The position numbers and the translations under genes are program-made. Below the pieces are notes generated by a model. That model did not search any database. It was not told where the DNA came from and was given only the letters and a program-made list of their open reading frames with translations. From contig DATKCK010000007.1 of NCBI GenBank assembly GCA_035513215.1, positions 1 to 61,511 on the forward strand: a stretch of 61,511 bases of DNA, written 5' to 3'. Positions within the stretch are counted from its first letter, which is position 1. Every line of letters starts with the position of its first letter. The stretch is from DATCZB01 sp035513215 (GTDB lineage Bacteria; Pseudomonadota; Gammaproteobacteria; Steroidobacterales; Rariloculaceae). Positions 25,831 through 33,831 of this stretch are shown here, one piece after another.

Positions 25831-25934
25831 CGGCGGCTGGCCAAGCGCGCGATGGCGCTATGAGCCGTCGCGATTCCGGCGATCGTCTATACGGGACGCG
25901 AAGTAAAGTCCGATCAGCGGACGAGCAGCCGGAT
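25831..25934 (+). repeat. Island-flanking imperfect direct repeat, right copy (SMP-30-like gene 3' remnant plus dehydrogenase 3' end)
   Basis: The stretch 25831-25906 is a decayed copy of the last about 28 codons of the SMP-30-like gene, including its TAA (CGCGAAGTAA at 25897-25906). It is followed by the real 3' end of the PQQ dehydrogenase gene (stop at 25914-25916). It matches 10338-10449 in order with six exact blocks of 6-12 bases and small gaps. The remnant has lost the reading frame. This explains the 136-base stretch without genes at 25778-25913. Confidence 0.72.
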
Positions 25935-27431
25935 CATGCCGTCCTGGCGCGAGCTGACGAAGATCTCGCCGTCGCGGTTCAGGCTCAGGTGCAGGTCCGA
26001 TCTCGACAAGGTCTCGCCCTTCGTCTCTTCGACGAGCTGCTGAAACGAGACATCGCGCTCGTTGCCTTCGGCATCGCGCACGTAGAGCTGGATTTCCTCG
26101 ATCGGCGCAATCGTTGACGGCACGCCGTCATCGGCGGCCTTGAGCGCGTCGATGTCGGCCGCGAACAGCCTGCCTGCCTGAACATCGCCGAACACGAACT
26201 TGCCCCGCAGCGTCTCGATTTCTCCGCGATAGGCGAAGCCGCCGCTGATCGCGCGCCCCTCGTCGTGATCGTACATAGCGACGGGATAGATGAAGCCGTC
26301 GGCGGTCTCGCCGGCGAGCGCGTCGTCCGGTAGCTCGTATAGCTGGTTCAGCTCGCCGTCCGGCCGAAACCTGCCGTTCTCCCAGTAGCCTTCGCGCGCC
26401 ATCCAGCCATAGTTGCCGCCGGCATGCACGATGTTGACCTCCTCGATATGGTTCATGCCGATATCGAGCGCAAACATCGTGCCGTCGTCGAGGTCCCAGC
26501 TCAGCCGATGCGCGTTGCGAAAGCCATGCGCGTAGATCTCGCCGAGCGTCGCGGGATCACCGTCCTCGGCATACGGGTTTTGCGGCGGAATCGTGTAATC
26601 ACCGAGCCCTTTCGTCCCGCCCGATTCGGACGGGCTCCGCGGATCGATGCGCAGAATCGCCGTCGCGACGGTGTCGAGGCGCTGCGTCTGGGCGGGGTTG
26701 CGGGAATTCGGGCCACCGCCATTACTGAACCCGAGATCGCTACCGCTCGTGTAGAGGAGCCCATAGTCTTCATCGCCGGGCGCTGCCGTTGGATCGAAGC
26801 CGACGAAGCCAAAAGGATGCGACATGTTCGTCGTCACGTGCGCGACTCGCAGGAGCTCACGCCGCGTACCTTCGAACGTGTCGGCACCGGGATCATCCGC
26901 GCGCCATTCGCTGATCACGTTGTGATGGGTCACGTCGGATTCGGAGTATCCGGGCGGAATGAAGTCGAGCGCGCCCGGGTTGTTCTCGGCGACCTCGCCG
27001 TGCACGGTATAGAACAGTCCGTTGTCGGCAAACCCGGGATGGAAGGTCAATGCGTTGAACCCGGACTGCACGCGATCGAAAATCGTCAGCGGGAACGCAT
27101 CGTGCAGATCGAGATAAAGCTCAGGCGCAGCTCCGTCTTCGAGCCGATAGATGAATCCCCGCTGATCGTTCGCGAATCGACGGCCGTCCGGCGCGTCCAC
27201 GACAAAATTGACGCGCGCGGTGCCCGCCGGGTTCACATCCATCCCCTCGGCAAGGACGCCGCTGGTATCCGGCAGGCGCACGACATCGACGATCCCGACC
27301 CTCAGCCCGCGCTTCGCGATCGCGTCGGGGATCGGGTTCTCCGTGATCGGGGTTTCGAGATTCGGCTGCGCGCCGACGATCGCGGGCAACGATGCCAGCG
27401 CCGCAGCGAATAGAACGACCATACCTCGCAT
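25914..27431 (-). CDS. Exported PQQ-dependent sugar dehydrogenase-like beta-propeller protein
   Basis: About 505 residues with a signal peptide (MRGMVVLFAAALASLPAIVGAQ). The body is a soluble PQQ glucose/aldose dehydrogenase-type propeller: FNALTFHPGFADNGLFYTVHG, THHNVISEWRAD, NMSHPFGFVGFDP, YTSGSDLGFSNGG, IYAHGFRNAHRLSWD, HIEEVNIVHAGGNYGW and SGGFAYRGEIETLRGKFVFGD. The G-x-RN-x-x-x-x-x-D block is a hallmark of the family. It would oxidise sugars or alcohols in the periplasm. ATG at 27431 has AGGAGAG upstream; the frame extends further but without support. It heads toward the island and was probably convergent with the SMP-30-like gene before the insertion. Stop at 25914. Confidence 0.85.
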   Translation of the reverse strand: MRGMVVLFAAALASLPAIVGAQPNLETPITENPIPDAIAKRGLRVGIVDVVRLPDTSGVLAEGMDVNPAGTARVNFVVDAPDGRRFANDQRGFIYRLEDGAAPELYLDLHDAFPLTIFDRVQSGFNALTFHPGFADNGLFYTVHGEVAENNPGALDFIPPGYSESDVTHHNVISEWRADDPGADTFEGTRRELLRVAHVTTNMSHPFGFVGFDPTAAPGDEDYGLLYTSGSDLGFSNGGGPNSRNPAQTQRLDTVATAILRIDPRSPSESGGTKGLGDYTIPPQNPYAEDGDPATLGEIYAHGFRNAHRLSWDLDDGTMFALDIGMNHIEEVNIVHAGGNYGWMAREGYWENGRFRPDGELNQLYELPDDALAGETADGFIYPVAMYDHDEGRAISGGFAYRGEIETLRGKFVFGDVQAGRLFAADIDALKAADDGVPSTIAPIEEIQLYVRDAEGNERDVSFQQLVEETKGETLSRSDLHLSLNRDGEIFVSSRQDGMIRLLVR

Positions 27432-27450
27432 GCCAGGACTCTCCTCGCCG

Positions 27451-27930
27451 CTAGTCGCTGTTGAACATGTCGCGCACCATGAGCCACGAGCCATCGGGCT
27501 GGCGCCGATAAATGCGCATGAAATTGCCCGTCGTGCGCGTCGCCGCTCCACCGGCCCTGGGCGTCGCATTGACGACGAAGGTGCCGCGCTGATACGCGAG
27601 ATCGCCCGAGACGACGGTCTCCTCCGGCATCCACGCCTCGTCGAACGCGAAGCGCTCGAAGGCGCCGGTCATCGCATCGACGAGCGCCTGCTTGCCGGCG
27701 AGCGGCTCGCCGCCCGACATGATCATCATGTGATCCTCGGTCGTCAGATCCGCGAGCGCGTTGATGTCGGCCTCGTTGATGGCAGCGAGATACTGCCGGT
27801 TGAACTCAGCGATCGCCGCCTCCGCACCGGCGTCCGTGCTCTGCGCGGAAGGCGAGCAGCCTGCGTGAAAGCTCAGGGCCACCGATGCTACAGCGAGCTG
27901 GACTGCCCGGCCCGGGCGCACGATTCTCAT
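27451..27930 (-). CDS. NTF2-like (SnoaL/DUF4440-type) lipoprotein
   Basis: About 159 residues. The signal has a lipobox-like end, ALSFHAGC (Cys25). The rest is a cone-shaped NTF2-like fold: AIAEFNRQYLAAINEADINALADLTTEDHMMIM, GKQALVDAMTGAF, and TTGNFMRIYRRQPDGSWLMVRDMFNS at the end, typical of SnoaL/DUF4440 proteins. It may bind a small ligand or act as an accessory to the dehydrogenase. The ATG overlaps the stop of the upstream gene (ATGA) and the stop is 19 bases before the dehydrogenase start, so the three genes form an operon. Biochemical role unknown. Confidence 0.72.
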   Translation of the reverse strand: MRIVRPGRAVQLAVASVALSFHAGCSPSAQSTDAGAEAAIAEFNRQYLAAINEADINALADLTTEDHMMIMSGGEPLAGKQALVDAMTGAFERFAFDEAWMPEETVVSGDLAYQRGTFVVNATPRAGGAATRTTGNFMRIYRRQPDGSWLMVRDMFNSD

Positions 27931-28748
27931 GGCACGGGGGGCTGGATCTCGCTCATCGACAACAGCCGGCCGTAGCCCGGCGCCGCGCCGCTCAAGCCCA
28001 CGAGCTTCGCGCCGGCCCAAAGCCCATGTGGCATGCTCGATATCACCGGCACAGCCGTCCGTTCCTCCAGCGGCGCGATGAGCTCGAGCGTGCGAAAGCC
28101 GCCGCAGGAGACGAGCAGCGAGTCCGCTTCGGGAACCGAAGCACGCACGCGAGCACCGAATTCGAGCAGGTCATCCTGCGTCACATTGTCGACTTCGCTA
28201 ACAGCCTCGATGCCGAGGCCCGTCACGACCAGCGGCTCGAGGCCGTGCTCGCGCAGAAATGCGCCGAGCCGCCCGTTGACCTCGTCGTTGTAAGCCGTCG
28301 CGACGGCCACGCGCGTCGCGCCGACCGCCTTGAGTCCGTCGATGACGCCGTTGCTCATGGTCGTCGCCGGCAGCCCTGACGCCGCCGTCACCGTCTCGCG
28401 CAATTGCTGATTGAACGCCTCGCCCTTGTAGAACGTCAGCGACGTGCCAGTGAGCTCGATCGCTTGCGCGCCGGCCGCCGCGAGCTCTTCCGCGGCTTTC
28501 GGGATCAGGCCTATGACGGCGTCATAGCCTTCGGGCGTCATGCGATCGAGCCCGAGACCGTTGACGACGAAGCGCAGGCTGTCGCCGTACATCGCGACCC
28601 CCTCTTCGGGCACACCGCGATTGGACACCGGGAAGATGAGCCCGAGCATGGGAACTTCGTCCGCGGCGCGCGCCCGATGTGATACGAGACCCGTCGCGGC
28701 GAAGCTTGCCGCGAGCGCTGAGAGAAACTGCCGGCGATCGTTGTTCAT
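27927..28748 (-). CDS. Tat-exported arylmalonate decarboxylase-like / Asp-Glu racemase superfamily protein
   Basis: This 273-residue protein has a twin-arginine signal, NNDRRQFLSALAAS, cleaved after ARAA. The body has the arylmalonate decarboxylase pattern: GTSLTFYKG (101-109), where racemases would have the first catalytic Cys but the decarboxylase has Gly-Thr-Ser, and one conserved Cys at 215 in LLVSCGGFRTLE, followed by VPVISSMPHGLWAGAKLVG. A single cysteine is the mark of the decarboxylase against two-cysteine racemases. Known arylmalonate decarboxylase is cytoplasmic; the Tat signal suggests periplasmic action beside the PQQ dehydrogenase. Maleate isomerase-like activity is an alternative. 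It is the first gene of the three-gene operon. Confidence 0.75.
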   Translation of the reverse strand: MNNDRRQFLSALAASFAATGLVSHRARAADEVPMLGLIFPVSNRGVPEEGVAMYGDSLRFVVNGLGLDRMTPEGYDAVIGLIPKAAEELAAAGAQAIELTGTSLTFYKGEAFNQQLRETVTAASGLPATTMSNGVIDGLKAVGATRVAVATAYNDEVNGRLGAFLREHGLEPLVVTGLGIEAVSEVDNVTQDDLLEFGARVRASVPEADSLLVSCGGFRTLELIAPLEERTAVPVISSMPHGLWAGAKLVGLSGAAPGYGRLLSMSEIQPPVP

Positions 28749-28838
28749 CGAGCCCTCCTCCCGAGTGCGCCCATCTTAACGCAAGGGATTCCCGGCGGCA
28801 TGATCAGGCCGGCGCCCCGCGGCAGCCCTTGCGGCGCG

Positions 28839-30758
28839 TCACGCCGGAGCCGGGAGCGGCAAGCCGGCCGCCTCCTCGCTCTCCGCGGCCATCTGCCTTT
28901 CGACCATCTCGCGATACTTCCCGTCCGCGGCGATGAGCTCCTCGTGGGTTCCACGCTCGATGATGTGTCCGTCCTCGAGCAGCAGAATCAAGTCGGCGCG
29001 GCGCACGGTCGAGAGCCGATGCGCGATCACGAAGGTCGTGCGGCCGGCCAGCAGCGTCGCCATCGACGCCTGAATCAGCTGCTCGCTCTCGGTGTCGAGA
29101 TTGCTCGTGGCCTCATCGAGAATCAGAATCTGCGGCGCCTTGAGGATTGCGCGCGCGATCGCGAGGCGCTGCTGCTGACCGCCCGAGAGTTTCACACCGC
29201 GCTCGCCGACGAATGTTTCGTACGCTTCAGGGAGATTGACGATGAACTCGTGGGCGTTCGCGCGCCTCGCGGCATCCTCGATCTCGGCATCCGTTGCCGA
29301 ATGATTGCCATAGGCGATGTTGTCGCGAACCGAGCCGTCGAACAGGAACACCTCCTGCTGGACGATCGCGAGCAGATCGCGATAGGTGCTGAGCTTGAAC
29401 TGCCTGAGATCGATGCCATTGAGCAGGATGCGGCCCCGCGTCGGATCGTGAAATCGCGCCACGAGATCCGTCACCGTCGTCTTGCCCGCGCCTGAGCGGC
29501 CGACGAGCGCCACTACCGTGCCGCCGGGCACGACGACGTTGAAGTCCGTAACCACCGGGCGCCCTTCGCGATACTCGAACTCGACGTCCTCGAACGCAAT
29601 CTCCCTGACGTCTTTCGGCGCATCGACGGCGTCGGGACGGTCCGGCTTGTCGTCGCCCATGTTGAGCACCTCGAAGACGCGCTCCATCGACGCGAGCGAT
29701 CGCTGCAGCTCCGAGAACGAGTTGACGATCTGCCAGACGGGACCGAGCAGCAGCATCGAGTACCACTGAAACGCCATGATGTCGCCGACCGACGCGCGTC
29801 CGTTCATGTAGAGATAGCCGCCATACCATACGATAACGACGCTGACGCCGGAGACGAGGAAACCCCACGAGGTCCAGAGCATGAGCTCGCGGCGGTGCGC
29901 AAAGAGCTCCTTGCGCACGATGCCGTGCCGGCCGCGCACGTAGTCGAGCTGCTCGCGCGCCTCGCGGCGGAAGGCGCGCACGACGCGAATCCCGGAGAAC
30001 GTCTCACCGACGCGCCCGTCGATGCGCTCGACGTCCTTGCGAATCACGCGATAGATCGGCCGGATGCGCCGCGCCGATGTGAAGCTGATCAGCATCGCGC
30101 CCGGTATTACCGCGAGCGCGACGACAGCGAGCTGCCAATTCAGGACCAGCAGGATGGCGACGGCAATCAAGAGGCGAATCGCCGAAATCGACGGCGAGAT
30201 GATCGCCATCTGAAGCAACCCGGTCGTCGAGTCGATATCGCCGGTCAGGCGCGACAGGATGCCTCCCGTCTTCATGTCCCAGAGCTTCGCCATCGGCAGC
30301 CTGAGCAGGCGCTCGAACAGCGAGCGGCGCAGCGTCAGCATCACGCGCGTGTTGAGCAGGCGCTGGCGGTAGTCCCTGATGACACTGAGACCGGCCGCGA
30401 GCGCGACAACGACAAGAAACGCCGCTCCCGCCAGATTCAGCATCCTGAAGCGCGCGCCGGCATCGAGCGCCTCGTCGAGCAGCACGTTGTCGATGATGTA
30501 GCGCATGAAGAGCGGCTCGACCATCTGCAGACCCGCCGTCACCAGCGCCAGCGCGAACAGCACAGCGATCGCGGTGCAGTGCGGCATCAGCCAGCCGAGG
30601 TAGTCGCGCATGTATTCGCGCCGGCGTCCGCCGACTAGGCGCGGGCGTTCGGCCGGGGCGTCGGTCTGCTCGCCTTCGGCCGTCTCTTCCAGGCGGCGCT
30701 TGCGATAGCGGTCCCGGAAGGCGTGATAGTTCTGGCGCGACGAGCGGGCGATCGTCAT
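28839..30758 (-). CDS. ABC-type exporter, fused membrane and ATPase domains (MsbA-like half transporter)
   Basis: About 639 residues. The N-terminal cytoplasmic region is basic and followed by six membrane helices (MPHCTAIAVLFALALVTAGLQ to VIVWYGGYLYMNG). The nucleotide-binding domain has Walker A GRSGAGKTT, the Q-loop VQQEVF, the signature LSGGQQQR, Walker B LILDEATS and the H-loop IAHRLST. It belongs to the lipid/peptide/drug exporter group that works as a homodimer. ATG at 30758 is preferred over a longer frame. It is transcribed alone on the minus strand; an imperfect promoter with TATGAT lies about 70 bases upstream. Substrate unknown. Confidence 0.88.
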   Translation of the reverse strand: MTIARSSRQNYHAFRDRYRKRRLEETAEGEQTDAPAERPRLVGGRRREYMRDYLGWLMPHCTAIAVLFALALVTAGLQMVEPLFMRYIIDNVLLDEALDAGARFRMLNLAGAAFLVVVALAAGLSVIRDYRQRLLNTRVMLTLRRSLFERLLRLPMAKLWDMKTGGILSRLTGDIDSTTGLLQMAIISPSISAIRLLIAVAILLVLNWQLAVVALAVIPGAMLISFTSARRIRPIYRVIRKDVERIDGRVGETFSGIRVVRAFRREAREQLDYVRGRHGIVRKELFAHRRELMLWTSWGFLVSGVSVVIVWYGGYLYMNGRASVGDIMAFQWYSMLLLGPVWQIVNSFSELQRSLASMERVFEVLNMGDDKPDRPDAVDAPKDVREIAFEDVEFEYREGRPVVTDFNVVVPGGTVVALVGRSGAGKTTVTDLVARFHDPTRGRILLNGIDLRQFKLSTYRDLLAIVQQEVFLFDGSVRDNIAYGNHSATDAEIEDAARRANAHEFIVNLPEAYETFVGERGVKLSGGQQQRLAIARAILKAPQILILDEATSNLDTESEQLIQASMATLLAGRTTFVIAHRLSTVRRADLILLLEDGHIIERGTHEELIAADGKYREMVERQMAAESEEAAGLPLPAPA

Positions 30759-30914
30759 TCGAAGGTTCCGGGGTTGTCGTTCGGGTTCGATCCGGGCCGG
30801 CGGCCTGCCCCGGCTCGAGGGCATCATAGGCCAATCTCAGCTGCTCATCACCTGAGCCTGTGTGCGGGCCGCCAGCATGAGCATCAGGCGCCAAAACCTG
30901 CTAGCTTGCTCGGG

Positions 30915-31982
30915 ATGGTCGGACCTGAGGATATGCGAGTACGAGCGCGCCGGCGGCCACGACCACTTGACCTGCGCCTGCTCGTCCCGCTGACGGCCGC
31001 GGCTAGCCTGTCGTCCTGCGCGCTGACCGGCGGCCGGCAAACAGGAGACTATGCGGTCGAGTATCTCGACTGGGGCGTGGAACGCGCAACCGGCACGACG
31101 AGCGCCGAGCTGACCAACATCGTCCAGCAGCTACCACCCTCGGATCGGGAAGACGGCGCGCTGGTCTACCTCACGGGCGGCGAGGGGGGCGTCGACAGCG
31201 AGTCTCTCGCGGCGCTCGCCCGCGAGACGGCGGCGCCCGAGCGAATCGTCGCCGAGGCCGTCGCCGGCGAGGCGACGGTCCACGTGCGCGCGAATCGCGG
31301 CTCCGTGCCGGATCGCCCGAGCCTGCATGCGGCCTCGGTTGCCGCCGCCATTGACCGGCTCACGACGGAGATCTGGCCGGCCGAGATCGTTTCCGTCATC
31401 GTCGATATTCACGTCATGCCCGACGATGCCGTGTTTTCACTCGCCAGGCGCGTCGAATGGCGCGACGGCGATGCGTTCCGGCTCGCCGTGTTTCGACCCG
31501 TGTCCTCGACGGCTCAGGATGCGTCCGTCCACGAGCTCTATCATCTTCTCGCGGCGCGCTGGTCCATCGGTCGTCGCGACGCCCGCGCGGCGGGGAGGCC
31601 GAACGCGGCTTCGGCATATGAGGAGATCGCCGCGAGCCTTTATGCCGACTGCGGCGCTCTGCTCGCCGACGGCCGGCTCAACCGGCCGACTCCGGGGATA
31701 TCGGGCACGCTGAACGGCCGGCGTATCGAGCACCCGATGTCGACCGACGACCTCGGCTATGTGCTCGATATGCTCGGCGGTCTCGATGCCTTTCCGCGAG
31801 AAACGCATCCAGGCACTCAGTTCGGTCTGGCGCCGATTCCGTTGCTCGTCATCTTCGGCTCCGAGGACGCGATCAGCGCGGACTCAGCGCAGGGCCGGGC
31901 GTTGCTTTCTCTTTGCCGCGACGTCGGCGCCGATCCGTGGCGACTCGCGCCCTGGTTCGCCCGCTTTCGGGAGGACGCCTGA
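30915..31982 (+). CDS. Predicted lipoprotein with an HExxH metalloprotease-like motif
   Basis: About 355 residues. The N terminus ends in a lipobox, SLSSC (Cys35). The central part has VHELYHLLAARWS, where HELYH (206-210) is an HExxH zinc motif; ASAYEEIAASLYADC follows with Glu236/237 about 26 residues later as a possible third ligand, as in gluzincin-type peptidases. I do not recognise a family by name, and the rest of the chain has no clear marker. It could be a surface or periplasmic peptidase, or a dead metalloprotease fold. ATG at 30915 or 30933. It is divergent from the ABC exporter and upstream of a DoxX gene. Confidence 0.65.
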   Translation: MVGPEDMRVRARRRPRPLDLRLLVPLTAAASLSSCALTGGRQTGDYAVEYLDWGVERATGTTSAELTNIVQQLPPSDREDGALVYLTGGEGGVDSESLAALARETAAPERIVAEAVAGEATVHVRANRGSVPDRPSLHAASVAAAIDRLTTEIWPAEIVSVIVDIHVMPDDAVFSLARRVEWRDGDAFRLAVFRPVSSTAQDASVHELYHLLAARWSIGRRDARAAGRPNAASAYEEIAASLYADCGALLADGRLNRPTPGISGTLNGRRIEHPMSTDDLGYVLDMLGGLDAFPRETHPGTQFGLAPIPLLVIFGSEDAISADSAQGRALLSLCRDVGADPWRLAPWFARFREDA

Positions 31983-32020
31983 TCAGAGAGCTGCTAGCTC
32001 AACTCGGTCTTGAGTCCGGC

Positions 32021-32359
32021 ATGGACTGGCTGCGCGTCCTCTGCGGCCTGTTCCTGGTTCCGCATCTCGTGGTCAAGTTCAAGAACCAGGCGTTCGTCAA
32101 GGGATTCATGGCCGAGGCCGGGCTGAAGCCCCCGGTCGCCTGGCTCTACGCCGCCTTCGCCATCGAAATCGTCGCCACAATCGGACTGCTGCTCGACCTA
32201 TACACCCGTTACGTCGCGATCCTCGCGGGCGTGTTTCTGCTCGTTGCCTCCTACGCGAGCTGGCACGTTTCGAAGGGCAAATGGATGTGGAATTTCGGCG
32301 GCGCCGAATACCCGCTGTTCTGGGCGATCTGTTGCTTCATCGTCGCCTATGGCGCCTGA
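32021..32359 (+). CDS. DoxX family membrane protein
   Basis: About 112 residues with four membrane segments: DWLRVLCGLFLVPHLVVKF, VAWLYAAFAIEIVATIGLLL, YVAILAGVFLLVASYASWHV and AEYPLFWAICCFIVAYGA. Together with KFKNQAFVKGFMAEAGL these fit DoxX-like proteins, small membrane proteins with links to redox and thiol stress. It starts 38 bases after the lipoprotein gene. The frame is open back to that gene's stop, where a CTG overlaps the TGA (31979), so a longer form is possible. It converges on the next gene with a 13-base overlap. Confidence 0.7.
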   Translation: MDWLRVLCGLFLVPHLVVKFKNQAFVKGFMAEAGLKPPVAWLYAAFAIEIVATIGLLLDLYTRYVAILAGVFLLVASYASWHVSKGKWMWNFGGAEYPLFWAICCFIVAYGA

Positions 32360-32844
32360 GCCGCGTCCGCCTCCTCTCCGGCGCCTTCGACATCTTCGAC
32401 CGGCAGGTCGATGGTCTCGATCTCGATCTCTTCCTCGGCAGGATCTGGCCCCTGCTCGAGACGCTCGGCTTCTTCCGCGAGGATCGGCCGGAAGTCTCCG
32501 AGCCCGCAGGTGACGCCGGGCGCCGGGTCGAAAGGATCGAAGACTGTGATCATGTCGTTATGACAGAGCCGGCCCGTCGCAACACGGTAGCTGAAGCGCC
32601 CCGCGCGCCCGAGGCGCGGGCAGGCCCTGTCGAGCCGGTTCTCATAGATCTCGCCGCCGCGCATATAGAAGAGAACGGTCCGGTCGTCGATCACCGACGT
32701 CGTGTCGATTCGTCTGAGCACGATGCAGTCCTGCCGCGTGCGCTCGTCGAGCGCCTCGTCGGCGCCAGCCTGCGACTGCGCAGAGTCGCTCGCGAAACCG
32801 ACCCAGGCCGTCAAGGCGATGCCACAGATTCCCTTCTTCAACAT
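32347..32844 (-). CDS. DUF6491-like exported protein with an acidic tail
   Basis: About 165 residues. A signal peptide (MLKKGICGIALTAWVGFASDSA) is followed by a compact domain with several cysteines: DCIVLRRIDTTSVIDDRTVLFYMRGGEIYENRL, RACPRL, GRLCHNDMITV and TCGLGDFRPI. This pattern matches the DUF6491 family as I remember it; function unknown. The last about 40 residues are almost all Asp, Glu and Pro. ATG at 32844 has GGGAGG 8 bases upstream; a GTG three codons earlier is less likely. A promoter is predicted just upstream (32879-32907). Confidence 0.65.
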   Translation of the reverse strand: MLKKGICGIALTAWVGFASDSAQSQAGADEALDERTRQDCIVLRRIDTTSVIDDRTVLFYMRGGEIYENRLDRACPRLGRAGRFSYRVATGRLCHNDMITVFDPFDPAPGVTCGLGDFRPILAEEAERLEQGPDPAEEEIEIETIDLPVEDVEGAGEEADAAQAP

Positions 32845-32878
32845 GAGAACCACCTCCCGTTTGGAACGCTCTCTTTTT

Positions 32879-32907
32879 GTTATAACTCAGCCGCAAGCAC
32901 AGACCAA
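32879..32907 (-). promoter_or_regulatory. Sigma-70-type promoter for the DUF6491-like gene
   Basis: Reading the minus strand: -35 TTGGTC (32907-32902), a 17-base spacer, and -10 TATAAC (32884-32879). Transcription would start near 32872, about 28 bases before the ATG, leaving room for the GGGAGG site. The -10 differs from consensus at one base; the -35 matches only at TTG. Confidence 0.45.
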
Positions 32908-32982
32908 GTGCCGCGGGCGCGGAGAACCGGCCGTGGTACGCTTGCCCGCGCGACGTGCCGTCCGCCAAATCGGAAACAGGGA

Positions 32983-33798
32983 ATGAATCGACCGCCAAGG
33001 CGGGGACTGCGGGCAGCCGCTCTCGGTCTCCTACTCGCAGGCTCTCAAGCCTGGTCACAATCGCAGAACGCGGAGGTGCCCGATCTGGCGTTCCTGTCCC
33101 TGTTCGATGACAAGGGCGCCCATGTCGGCGACTTCAAGGCGTTTATGACGGCACCGGCGCAGTGGACGCGGCGCGAGTGGACGCATCTCGGTGGCTTGCT
33201 GGCGGCGACGCGCGTGGCCTACGAGTACGACTACGACGTGCGCGAGCATTTCGTGCCCGAGCCGCGGCCGAGGGACTATCACGACGTCGAGGATTTCGTT
33301 CCGGTCGGGCTCATGATTGGCGCGACATGGCTTTCGGCAAGGCGCACCGGCGACTTCGATCGCTTTGGCGAGGCCAAGGCGATGGTGCGCGCGGGCGTCC
33401 TCAGCTCAGTATCGACGCTCGTCTTCAAGCTCGGGCTCGGCCGCGAGCGGCCGGACGAAGGCGTCGACCGCAACGACTGGTGGAGCGGCGGCCGGTCCAT
33501 GCCTTCGGGGCATACGGCGTTCGCGTTCTCCGTCGGCACCGTATTTGCCGAGTCCGGCACGCCGAAGCGCCGCTGGGTGCGCCGTACGCTCGGTTACGGC
33601 CTCGGCGTCGGCATGATGTATCTGCGCGTCGACCACGATTCCCACTGGTTCTCGGATACCATCCCGGGCGCGGCGCTCGGCATTGCGGCCGGTCGGTTCG
33701 TGCTGAATCGCAGCGGCCTCTCGGACGGGCGCGCAGCAATGTTCGCATCACCGCTCGACGACGGTGCGATGCTGACGTTCTCGTTTGCGCTCGACTGA
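32983..33798 (+). CDS. Exported PAP2-family phosphatase
   Basis: This 271-residue protein has a signal peptide (RAAALGLLLAGSQAWSQ). It carries the three PAP2 motifs: KLGLGRERP (K-x6-R-P), SMPSGHTAF (PSGH) and VDHDSHWFSDTIPG (the last with the catalytic His and Asp, after the Arg in LRVDHDSH). PAP2 enzymes remove phosphate from lipids such as phosphatidic acid or undecaprenyl pyrophosphate. ATG at 32983 has AGGG just upstream. The dgkA gene follows after 33 bases; the two could together control phosphatidate and diacylglycerol levels. Confidence 0.85.
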   Translation: MNRPPRRGLRAAALGLLLAGSQAWSQSQNAEVPDLAFLSLFDDKGAHVGDFKAFMTAPAQWTRREWTHLGGLLAATRVAYEYDYDVREHFVPEPRPRDYHDVEDFVPVGLMIGATWLSARRTGDFDRFGEAKAMVRAGVLSSVSTLVFKLGLGRERPDEGVDRNDWWSGGRSMPSGHTAFAFSVGTVFAESGTPKRRWVRRTLGYGLGVGMMYLRVDHDSHWFSDTIPGAALGIAAGRFVLNRSGLSDGRAAMFASPLDDGAMLTFSFALD

Positions 33799-33831
33799 TC
33801 GGGTGCGTTCGCCTGATCGAGGATACCCGCG

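Noticed and set aside
30793..30828. Promoter with TATGAT for the ABC exporter
   Set aside because: The -35 partner (GTGATG) matches at only three bases; kept only as a remark.
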